Of a stretch of DNA of 15,820 bases, positions 1 to 6,045 are shown one piece after another. Position numbers and translations under genes: made by a program. The number at the start of each line of letters is the position of its first letter. Position 1 is the first letter of the stretch. The DNA is from Stenotrophomonas maltophilia (GTDB lineage Bacteria; Pseudomonadota; Gammaproteobacteria; Xanthomonadales; Xanthomonadaceae), in assembly GCA_002386405.1 (NCBI GenBank), contig DGIP01000067.1, positions 1 to 15,820 on the forward strand, read 5' to 3'. The notes under the pieces were generated by a model, which saw nothing but the letters and a program-made list of their open reading frames with translations, was not told the origin of the DNA and did no database searches.

Positions 1-33
1 GCGGTGGAGGCACTTGATGCGCTCGCCCGCTGA
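1..33 (+). CDS. sctN: 3' end of upstream gene, probably T3SS ATPase SctN (partial)
   Basis: Only the last ten codons (AVEALDALAR) and a TGA stop are visible, in the frame starting at base 1. The assignment rests on position: in SPI-1-class clusters the gene before sctO is the hexameric ATPase SctN (InvC/Spa47). The stop would overlap the sctO start by 17 nt, in keeping with the dense packing downstream. No ATPase motif falls inside the window, so the identity is inferred. A competing frame stops earlier, at TGA 15-17, but would end in a Gly-rich tail that looks less protein-like. Confidence 0.45.
   Translation, partial: AVEALDALAR
6..10 (+). promoter_or_regulatory. Shine-Dalgarno for sctO
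   Basis: GGAGG lies 6 nt before ATG 17. It favours ATG 17 over the in-frame TTG at 14, which would be only 3 nt from the ribosome binding site. Confidence 0.7.
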
Positions 34-463
34 CCCTGCGCGACTGGCCACGCTGTTGGAGCATCGCGCGCACCGCCTGCGCCGCGACGCCCGCGCGCAG
101 GCAGAACAGGCCGCCCAACGTGACCGCGAGGCGCAGACCCTGCGCAGCGCGGCGGATGCGCGCCTGCAGGCCGCACAGCTGGGCGAGGAACACGGGCTGG
201 ACCGCCAGCGCCTGTTCGAGCGCCTGCGCGGTGTCGCCATCGCCCGGGCGCACGTCCTGGAATGCGAACTGCGCGCCGGCCACCTGCGGGAGCAGGCCGG
301 CGACGCCCGCGAGCAGGAACAGGCGCTGCGCCTTGCCGCGGCCGGCAACCACTCACGTGCGCGGCGGCTGCAGGCCGTCGGTGCACATATCGACCAGAAG
401 CACCGGCAGGCGCGCCTGCGCCGCCAGGAGCGCCAGATCCAAGAGGAATACACATGTCGTTGA
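17..463 (+). CDS. sctO: T3SS central stalk protein SctO (InvI/SpaM-like)
   Basis: A 148-residue protein, almost wholly charged helix rich in Arg, Glu, Gln and Ala, as expected for the two-helix coiled coil of SctO/FliJ. SctO sits in the central hole of the ATPase hexamer and links it to the export gate protein SctV. The primary sequence of this family is poorly conserved, so the call rests on length (Salmonella InvI is about 147 residues), coiled-coil character and position between the probable sctN end and sctP. ATG 17 is chosen for its GGAGG at 6-10. The 3' end overlaps sctP by 10 nt, so translation is probably coupled. Confidence in the family is good although no single diagnostic motif exists. 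Confidence 0.85.
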   Translation: MRSPADPARLATLLEHRAHRLRRDARAQAEQAAQRDREAQTLRSAADARLQAAQLGEEHGLDRQRLFERLRGVAIARAHVLECELRAGHLREQAGDAREQEQALRLAAAGNHSRARRLQAVGAHIDQKHRQARLRRQERQIQEEYTCR

Positions 464-1650
464 ACATCCAGGAACAGCATGCCGCCGTACCGGCCGCCAG
501 CCCGGTCGAGCCGGTCTCCCTGAGCGAGCGGGTAGAGGCCCGCCAGCCAGCGCGCCTGCCGCAGCAGATGCCCGAGGAGCAGCCGCAGCACGACATCAAC
601 GACAGCGCTCCCGCATCGGACGACGTTGCGCCGGAGCAGTTGCAGGCGCCGATGCCCAGGCAGCTCGATGCCAGCCTGCCGCGTGAGCACGCTTCCCGCC
701 GCCGCGATGCCACTGCGGCTGAGCGGGGGCAGACGCAGGCGCTGCTGCGGCATGCAGGGAAGCACCAAGGTGGGCTGGCCAGCAACGCACCCCTTCAGCG
801 TCCTGGCGGGAATGCGCAGCCGTCGTCGGGTGCAGATGCGCCCGTTCCTGCCGTGGTGTGGCTGCCGGCTGGCGAGCCTGCGCCTGCACTCACCACTGTG
901 GCGGCAGAAGGAAAGCCTTCCGTTGTCGCGTCGGTTCCACCCGCGCCCTCCGTGATCGCACCTGAAGCGGCCAAGGCGTCGTCTACGACGAACGGCTTGC
1001 TTGCCAACACCCCTGCGGAGGGCACGAGCGCAGCGTTGGAAGGCGGTGCCCGCACACAACCGTCGTCATCGACAGCCGCGCGCGTTCAGCGCGACCACGC
1101 TGCAACGGCCATCGACAAGGCCAGCGGCAGTACCGTGAATCCGACGCCGGCGCGTTCGGCGCCGGTTGAGGTGGCACCTGCAGGCGCGGTGGAAACGGCC
1201 CCGCAGAGGGCGGTCGAGCCCTCTGCCGCAGCCGATGCCACGCAGTCCACCGTTGTGCAGGTCATGACCGGTGCGTCCCCGCAGCAGGGCGTTGAAGCCG
1301 GCACGGACGGCCAGACGCTGGCCGACGCGCGTCGCGCCGAAGCCAACCTCGGCACCCGCCAGCACGTCCGCGCGGCGCGCCAGGCCGAAGCGCTGCAGAC
1401 CGCCATGGCCCAGCGTGCCGACGCGGCCAGCCAGGTCCACGTTTCCTTCAACAGCTGGGGCGCAGGCCATTCGGTGACCGCGCGCCTCGATGGCGGCCGC
1501 CTGCACATGCAATCGTCGTCGGCCCGGGTAGCGCAGGCGCTGACCTCCGCCGTGGCACCGGATGGCGCCGAGCTGCAGATCGCCGTGGACAGCAGCGACA
1601 GCGCCACCGACGAGCGCCGCCGTCGCCACGGCGGGCAGGGTGACGCATGA
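454..1650 (+). CDS. sctP: Needle-length regulator SctP (InvJ/SpaN-like)
   Basis: A 398-residue early secreted protein expected to set needle length and trigger the switch from needle/rod to translocators through SctU. ATG 454 is preceded by AGAGGAA at 442-448; an in-frame extension upstream to 262 is rejected because it would lie entirely within sctO. Residues about 1-310 are low-complexity (Ala, Pro, Gln, Ser, Thr), typical of the extensible, poorly conserved N-terminal part of SctP. The C-terminal portion from about residue 327 carries a phenylalanine-Asn-Ser-Trp-Gly stretch (F332-G336) followed by alternating strand residues, resembling the Spa/InvJ C-terminal switch (T3S4-like) domain. 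It is longer than InvJ (336 residues), mainly in the disordered part. The stop overlaps the sctQ start (ATGA). Function is inferred from position plus the C-terminal domain. Confidence 0.85.
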   Translation: MSLNIQEQHAAVPAASPVEPVSLSERVEARQPARLPQQMPEEQPQHDINDSAPASDDVAPEQLQAPMPRQLDASLPREHASRRRDATAAERGQTQALLRHAGKHQGGLASNAPLQRPGGNAQPSSGADAPVPAVVWLPAGEPAPALTTVAAEGKPSVVASVPPAPSVIAPEAAKASSTTNGLLANTPAEGTSAALEGGARTQPSSSTAARVQRDHAATAIDKASGSTVNPTPARSAPVEVAPAGAVETAPQRAVEPSAAADATQSTVVQVMTGASPQQGVEAGTDGQTLADARRAEANLGTRQHVRAARQAEALQTAMAQRADAASQVHVSFNSWGAGHSVTARLDGGRLHMQSSSARVAQALTSAVAPDGAELQIAVDSSDSATDERRRRHGGQGDA

Positions 1651-2600
1651 ACGCGCGACGCTGGCCCTTTCCCGCGCTGACACCGGCCAAGGCAACGCAG
1701 GCCGCGATTGCCGCAGCCTGCGCGCGCGTGAACCTCAGTCCGGACTGGCATCCCCTGCCGTCGCGGGGCGCCATGCTGCAGTTCGATGTCAGCAGCCCGA
1801 TGGGCACGCTGCGCCTTGCGGTTGCCGCAGACCACTGGTGCCCGGCCATGCTGCCCGCGATGGGCGGGCTGGCCTGGTCCGAACTGGTGGACCGCACCGC
1901 GCTGGCCTGCTGGCTGCCCGACCAGCCGCTGCTGGACATCGCCGCCGGGCCCTTCCGGGGCGCGCAGGTGACCCTGCATGACGTGGTGCCGGTGAGCGTG
2001 CTGGCGGTGGGCGAGGGGGCGCACCCCTGCCTGCCCACCGCCCAGGGCCTGGCCTGGATCGAACAGGCCGACATCGTCCATGCCGGCGCCATCGCCGCCC
2101 CCCTGCAGGCGCTGCGCCTGCCCGTGGAACTGGGCATCGCCCGCCTGCGGCTGCCGCTGCACCGGCTGCGCGGCCTTGCCCCAGGCGCGGTCCTGCTGCT
2201 GGACCAGCTGCACCCGGTCGCCCGCACGGGGGGCCGTCGCCTGTACTCCTTCGACTTCACCCTAGAGACCATCGCCGTGAACACACCCTTCGATTTCCTC
2301 GACGACGATGACGGCAGCGCCGACATCGCCCCTCCTGCCGTGGCGCCGGCCGCCGACGCCCCTGCGGCCGGCATCGACATCAAGCGCCTGCCCGTCAACG
2401 TGGACGTGGTGCTGTGCCAGCTGCAGCACGCCATCGGTGAACTGGACGGGCTGCAGCCCGGCACCGTGTTCCACCTGCCTGTCGACGCCTGGAAACAGCT
2501 GCAGCTGCGCGTCAACGGCCAGCTCATCGCCCGCGGCGAACTGGTGCAGGTGGGTGACCAGCTCGGCGTACAGCTGGCGCAGGCGCCCGTGCTGCCATGA
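1647..2600 (+). CDS. sctQ: Cytoplasmic sorting-platform protein SctQ (SpaO/Spa33-like)
   Basis: A 317-residue protein of the SpoA (FliM/FliN C-terminal) family that forms the pods of the cytoplasmic sorting platform and docks substrates and chaperones. Residues about 247-315 (from LPVNVDVVL to the end) form the C-terminal SpoA domain; a weaker N-terminal and middle SpoA-like region spans about 140-210. A low-complexity acidic and Ala/Pro linker (four consecutive Asp, then repeated Ala-Pro) lies at about 217-240. The start ATG 1647 overlaps the sctP stop, with AGGG at 1637-1640. The gene contains a likely internal translation start at GTG 2277, as in Salmonella SpaO. It overlaps sctR by 4 nt. 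Confidence 0.92.
   Translation: MNARRWPFPALTPAKATQAAIAAACARVNLSPDWHPLPSRGAMLQFDVSSPMGTLRLAVAADHWCPAMLPAMGGLAWSELVDRTALACWLPDQPLLDIAAGPFRGAQVTLHDVVPVSVLAVGEGAHPCLPTAQGLAWIEQADIVHAGAIAAPLQALRLPVELGIARLRLPLHRLRGLAPGAVLLLDQLHPVARTGGRRLYSFDFTLETIAVNTPFDFLDDDDGSADIAPPAVAPAADAPAAGIDIKRLPVNVDVVLCQLQHAIGELDGLQPGTVFHLPVDAWKQLQLRVNGQLIARGELVQVGDQLGVQLAQAPVLP
2263..2279 (+). promoter_or_regulatory. Internal Shine-Dalgarno and GTG start inside sctQ
   Basis: TAGAGA at 2263-2268 precedes an in-frame GTG (2277-2279, Val211) with 9 nt between AGAG and GTG. It uses a CTA leucine codon that is unusual in this GC-rich gene, suggesting selection for the ribosome binding site. The layout parallels the GTG-initiated short product of Salmonella spaO (Val203). 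Confidence 0.65.
2277..2600 (+). CDS. sctQ: Probable internally initiated short SctQ product (SctQ-C)
   Basis: Starting at GTG 2277 gives 107 residues containing the acidic/Ala-Pro linker and the complete C-terminal SpoA domain. In Yersinia YscQ, Salmonella SpaO and Shigella Spa33 an internal start yields a comparable short product of about 100 residues that associates with the full-length protein and stabilises the sorting platform. The size, the domain boundary and the GTG codon all match. Visible evidence is the SD-like TAGAGA and the domain boundary; actual translation is inferred. Confidence 0.6.
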   Translation: MNTPFDFLDDDDGSADIAPPAVAPAADAPAAGIDIKRLPVNVDVVLCQLQHAIGELDGLQPGTVFHLPVDAWKQLQLRVNGQLIARGELVQVGDQLGVQLAQAPVLP

Positions 2601-3262
2601 ATTTCGTCAACAACGACATCTCGCTGATCGCGGTCATGTCGATGGCCGCGCTGCTGCCGTTCCTGATCGCAGCGGGCACCTGCTACCTGAAGTTCTCGGT
2701 GGTGTTCGTGCTGCTGCGCAATGGCCTGGGGCTGCAGCAGGTGCCGTCCAACATGGTGCTCAACGCGCTGGCGCTGATGCTGGCCTTCTACGTGATGCAG
2801 CCGATCGTGCAGAACATGTACGACGCCTACCTCGCGCTGGAGGCACCGCTCAATTCAGTAGCGGCCGTGGTGACCTTCCTCGACAGCAGCCTGGACGGCT
2901 ACAAGGTCTACCTGGCCACCTATTCGGACCCGGAACTGGTGAAGTTCTTCGAACGCGCGCGCCACGCGGAAGACGGCATGCCCGTGCCCGACCTGGAGCC
3001 GCACGAGCGCTCGCTGTTCGCGCTGATGCCCAGCTACGCCCTGAGCGAACTGAAAGATGCCTTCCGCATCGGCTTCTACCTGTACCTGCCGTTCGTGGTG
3101 ATCGACCTGGTGGTCTCCAGCGTGCTGCTGTCGCTGGGCATGATGATGATGAGCCCGGTGACCATCTCCGCGCCGATCAAGCTGATCCTGTTCGTGGCGA
3201 TGGATGGCTGGAGCCTGCTCTCGCAGGGTCTGGTGCGCCAGTACCTCGACGTGCCGATGTAG
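2597..3262 (+). CDS. sctR: Export gate protein SctR (SpaP-like)
   Basis: A 221-residue inner-membrane protein of the FliP/SctR family, which forms the pentameric core of the export gate with SctS and SctT. Hydrophobic helices lie at about residues 8-35 and 50-68 and again near the C-terminus at about 155-180 and 185-205. A hydrophilic section of about 85 residues lies between the two pairs, as in the family. Conserved-looking segments include LKFSVVFVLLRNGLGLQQVP near the N-terminus and the Met-rich MMMMSP turn before ISAPIKL. Length matches SpaP (224). The ATG at 2597 overlaps the sctQ stop (ATGA). The stop TAG is followed after 2 nt by sctS. Confidence 0.97.
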   Translation: MNFVNNDISLIAVMSMAALLPFLIAAGTCYLKFSVVFVLLRNGLGLQQVPSNMVLNALALMLAFYVMQPIVQNMYDAYLALEAPLNSVAAVVTFLDSSLDGYKVYLATYSDPELVKFFERARHAEDGMPVPDLEPHERSLFALMPSYALSELKDAFRIGFYLYLPFVVIDLVVSSVLLSLGMMMMSPVTISAPIKLILFVAMDGWSLLSQGLVRQYLDVPM

Positions 3263-3264
3263 CC

Positions 3265-3522
3265 ATGGACGCGATCATGTTCATGGGCAACAAAAGCCTG
3301 CTGCTCATCCTGCTGCTGTCGGCCGCGCCGGTGGCGGTGGCCACCATCGTCGGCCTGGCGATCGGCCTGTTCCAGACCGTCACCCAGCTGCAGGAGCAGA
3401 CCCTTCCCTACGGTGCCAAGCTGCTGGCGGTGATCGCCTGCCTGCTGGTGCTGATGACCTGGATGTCGGCGCGCATGCTGGATTTCGCCCGGCTGGCGCT
3501 GCACACCGCGCTGAACGGGTAG
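3265..3522 (+). CDS. sctS: Export gate protein SctS (SpaQ-like)
   Basis: An 85-residue, two-helix inner-membrane protein of the FliQ/SctS family. Helices lie at about residues 11-38 and 52-75. The loop between them contains the highly conserved FQTVTQLQEQTLP segment, which is nearly identical to Salmonella SpaQ. SctS subunits wrap around the SctR-SctT core. ATG 3265 is chosen because the N-terminus MDAIMFMGNK aligns with SpaQ without a gap; alternative Met codons 5 and 7 would shorten the family pattern. There is no clear ribosome binding site, so translation is probably coupled to sctR, which ends 2 nt upstream. Confidence 0.96.
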   Translation: MDAIMFMGNKSLLLILLLSAAPVAVATIVGLAIGLFQTVTQLQEQTLPYGAKLLAVIACLLVLMTWMSARMLDFARLALHTALNG

Positions 3523-3526
3523 GGCG

Positions 3527-4318
3527 GTGCAGCTTTCCCCGCTCGACACCGAACTGGTCGCGCTGGCCCGCGACCACGGCCTGCCGGCGCTGCTGGGCAT
3601 GGCCCGCATCGGTGCGTGCCTGGTCTGGATTCCCTATCTTTCGCCGGGCGTGATGCCGGCCAAGATGACCCGGACCGTGGTGGCGATGATGATCCTGATC
3701 GGCCTGTGGCCGTCCACGGCCGGGGCCAGCATACCGCCGGACATCCTTTCCACTGCCGGCGTGGTGCTGCGCGAAGTGCTGATCGGTACCGCCATCGGCC
3801 TGGTGGTGGCCCTGCCGTTCCACATCTTCCACGGCATGGGCGCCATCATCGACAACCAGCGCGGTGCCGGCATCGGCGCCATGCTGGACCCGGTCAGCGG
3901 CATGGAGGCCACTGAAACCTCCAACCTGCTGCAGCTGATGAGCGTAGTGGTGTTCCTGGCCACCGACGGCATGGTCGTGCTGCTGGAAGTGATCCAGGAC
4001 AGTTACACGCTGATTCCGATGGGCGGCGTACTCGGGCTGGACCTGCCCCGCGTGCAGGATTTCGCCGGCACCCTGCTGGCCGGCGCGGTGCGCATGGCGT
4101 TGCCGGTATTGCTGCTGCTGTTCCTGGTGGAGGTGCTGCTTGGCGTGCTCTCGCGCTTTGCCCAGCAGATGAATCCGTTCTCGATCTCGCTGGCGGTCAA
4201 GTCGTACATCGCCTTCATCGCGTTGCTGTTCTACCTCATGCCGACCGTGGCCCAACAGGTGCCGCTGATCCGCGACAGCACCGATGCCCTGCAGCTCCTG
4301 CTGGCGGTGCCTGAGTGA
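3527..4318 (+). CDS. sctT: Export gate protein SctT (SpaR-like)
   Basis: A 263-residue polytopic inner-membrane protein of the FliR/SctT family, the single-copy member of the export gate. The length equals that of Salmonella SpaR. Hydrophobic helices occur throughout, for example at about residues 20-60, 70-105, 125-155, 175-215 and 222-245. Family-like features are the DNQRGAGIGAMLDP stretch after the third helix region and the late NPFSISLAVKSYIA segment. The start is GTG 3527, 4 nt after the sctS stop, without a strong ribosome binding site. The stop overlaps the GTG of sctU (GTGA). Confidence 0.96.
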   Translation: MQLSPLDTELVALARDHGLPALLGMARIGACLVWIPYLSPGVMPAKMTRTVVAMMILIGLWPSTAGASIPPDILSTAGVVLREVLIGTAIGLVVALPFHIFHGMGAIIDNQRGAGIGAMLDPVSGMEATETSNLLQLMSVVVFLATDGMVVLLEVIQDSYTLIPMGGVLGLDLPRVQDFAGTLLAGAVRMALPVLLLLFLVEVLLGVLSRFAQQMNPFSISLAVKSYIAFIALLFYLMPTVAQQVPLIRDSTDALQLLLAVPE

Positions 4319-5427
4319 AGACCGAAAAGCCCACCCCGCACCGCCTGCTCAAGGAATCGAAGAAGGGCAAGAGCTTCGTCAGCCGCGACCTGGCCGGGTT
4401 GACCGTTCTGGTGGCCGGGCTGGTGGCCATGACCACGATGATTTCCAGCCGCGCGCTGCATGGCTTCTACCGGGGCATGGCCGAGCGCGGCTTCAGCCTG
4501 ACCCCGGCCGAGGCCGCGTGGCAGGCCACGGTGGCCTTCCTGTGGATTGCCGTGCCGGTGGGTGCTGCGGCCATTGTCGCCGCCGTGTTGATCTCGCTGC
4601 TGCAGAGCCGCGGCGTCATCGCCGCCGAGGCGGTACGCATCGACCTGGCCCGGGTCAACCCGATTTCCGGCTTCAAGAACCTGTTCTCGCTCAAGACCAT
4701 CAAGGGCCTGGTTACCGCAGTGCTGTACCTGCTGGCCGGCCTGGTGTTCGTGGTGCTGGCCTGGAAACTGTTCGCGCCCGCGCTGTTCGCCCAGGTGCAG
4801 ATGCCCGACAAGGCCGCCGGCGCGCTCTGGCACAGCGTTGGCTGGCGCAGCACCGCGCTGCTGCTGGCGGTGCTGGCGCCGATCGCGCTGGCTGCGGCGT
4901 TCGTCGAGTACCGGCTCTACATCCGCGAAATGCGCATGGAGAAGCATGAGGTCAAGCAGGAGCACAAGGACCACAACGGCAACCCGGAAATCAAACAGCG
5001 CCGCCGCCAGATCGGCGAGGAGCTGTCGGCCCAGGTGCAGTCCGACGTCGCAGGCTCGTCGATGATCCTGGCCAACCCGACCCATATTGCGGTGGGCATC
5101 TTCGTCCATCCCGATTACCCGGGCCTGCAGTTCGTTTCCGTACGCGAACGCGGCAACCGCGCGCGCAAGGTCATCGCCCTGGCCGAGCGGCTGGGCATCC
5201 CGGTCGTGCGCGACATCCCGGTCGCACGCGCGGTGTATTTCAACGCGCGCCGCTACCAGTTCGTGCCGGCCGAACTGGTGACGCCCATCTCCCGGATCCT
5301 GATGTGGCTGAAGGACATCGAGCGCAACCATGCCGACGCGCCATCAGATTCCAATCCTTCTGCCGATTCCGCGCCGGATACGACGCCCGGCCTTGACGAC
5401 ACGACCCCACGCCCGCCCGGCGGATGA
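4315..5427 (+). CDS. sctU: Autocleaving switch protein SctU (SpaS-like)
   Basis: A 370-residue FlhB/SctU family protein that controls substrate specificity. Four hydrophobic segments lie at about residues 30-50, 75-100, 135-165 and 180-200, followed by a charged linker (KHEVKQEHKDHNGNPEIK) and a cytoplasmic domain. The autocleavage motif NPTH is intact at Asn254-His257, within SMILANPTHIAVGI, so normal self-cleavage between Asn and Pro is expected. The start GTG 4315 overlaps the sctT stop. The C-terminus ends in about 35 residues rich in Pro, Asp, Ser and Thr that look disordered and exceed SpaS (356 residues). It is the last gene of the structural block before an 84-nt gap. Confidence 0.97.
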   Translation: MKTEKPTPHRLLKESKKGKSFVSRDLAGLTVLVAGLVAMTTMISSRALHGFYRGMAERGFSLTPAEAAWQATVAFLWIAVPVGAAAIVAAVLISLLQSRGVIAAEAVRIDLARVNPISGFKNLFSLKTIKGLVTAVLYLLAGLVFVVLAWKLFAPALFAQVQMPDKAAGALWHSVGWRSTALLLAVLAPIALAAAFVEYRLYIREMRMEKHEVKQEHKDHNGNPEIKQRRRQIGEELSAQVQSDVAGSSMILANPTHIAVGIFVHPDYPGLQFVSVRERGNRARKVIALAERLGIPVVRDIPVARAVYFNARRYQFVPAELVTPISRILMWLKDIERNHADAPSDSNPSADSAPDTTPGLDDTTPRPPGG

Positions 5428-5511
5428 GGGAAACCCGAAAGCCCCTCCTTCGCACCCCCGCCACACTGTGCTTGTCCTGCAGCGCCGTTGGCACCAACCC
5501 GGTAACCCACC
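5428..5511 (+). other. Intergenic gap between export genes and chaperone-translocator block
   Basis: This 84-nt gap is the first break in an otherwise overlapping gene chain. It contains a short inverted repeat, GTTGGCACCAAC (5487-5498), just upstream of the chaperone start. I see no convincing -35/-10 pair, no U-tract terminator and only half of a PIP box (TTCGC 5449-5453). In Salmonella the equivalent junction precedes sicA and carries a promoter activated by InvF with SicA; a promoter here is possible but not shown. Confidence 0.4.
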
Positions 5512-6045
5512 ATGACTTTTGCCCCCAACGCCCCCGCTGGATCCGACACCGACCAGGCCCAGCTGGACGAACTGGCCCAGCTGTTGTTTGAAGGCGCCCA
5601 GACCGGCGCCGCCATCAAGGATCTGAAAGGGGTCAGCGATGACCTGCTGGAAAGCGTGTACGCCTACGCGCACCGCTTCTACACCGACGGCCGCCTGGAC
5701 GAGGCCGAAACGTTCTTCCGCTTCCTGTACCTGTATGACTTCTACAACGGCGATTACGCACTCGGCCTGGCCGCGGTGCTGCAGATGAAGAAGGACTACG
5801 CCAAGGCCATCGACATGTACGCGCTGGCCTACGCACTGCTCAAGCAGGACGAACGGCCGATGCTGCATGTCGGCCAGTGCCACCTGGCCATGGGCAAGCT
5901 CGCCCTGGCCAAGGGCTGCTTCGAAACCGTCCAGGAGCGTTCCACCGATCCGGCCCTGCTCGCGCGGGCCAAGGTCTACCTGCAGGCGCTGGCCAGCAAT
6001 GGCGAAACGCCGCCCGATACTACTGAGGAAACTGATTCCGCATGA
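5512..6045 (+). CDS. sicA: Class II T3SS chaperone of the translocators (SicA/IpgC-like)
   Basis: A 177-residue acidic protein with three tandem tetratricopeptide repeats at about residues 46-74, 80-113 and 114-147 (YAYAHRFYTDGRLDEAETFF, then the DYAKAIDMYALAY and GKLALAKGCFETV helices). This is the standard architecture of SicA/IpgC/LcrH chaperones, which keep the hydrophobic translocators (here SctE and SctB) apart and soluble in the cytoplasm. In Salmonella and Shigella the free chaperone also co-activates the AraC-type regulator InvF/MxiE after secretion starts; no such regulator is in this window. Salmonella SicA has 165 residues, so the size fits. ATG 5512 has only a weak ribosome binding site. 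The stop overlaps the sctE start (ATGA). Confidence 0.93.
   Translation: MTFAPNAPAGSDTDQAQLDELAQLLFEGAQTGAAIKDLKGVSDDLLESVYAYAHRFYTDGRLDEAETFFRFLYLYDFYNGDYALGLAAVLQMKKDYAKAIDMYALAYALLKQDERPMLHVGQCHLAMGKLALAKGCFETVQERSTDPALLARAKVYLQALASNGETPPDTTEETDSA

Noticed and set aside
262..453. Upstream extension of sctP to position 262
   Set aside because: It would overlap nearly half of sctO and give an Arg/Pro-rich, non-family N-terminus; ATG 454 has a good AGAGGAA ribosome binding site.
2308..3264. Continuous frame running through sctQ and sctR into sctS
   Set aside because: The part before 3265 is an out-of-frame translation of sctQ and sctR; only 3265-3522 is the real SctS.
5449..5473. PIP box (TTCGC-N15-TTCGC) upstream of the chaperone
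   Set aside because: Only the first half is present; the base run 15 nt later is TGCTT.
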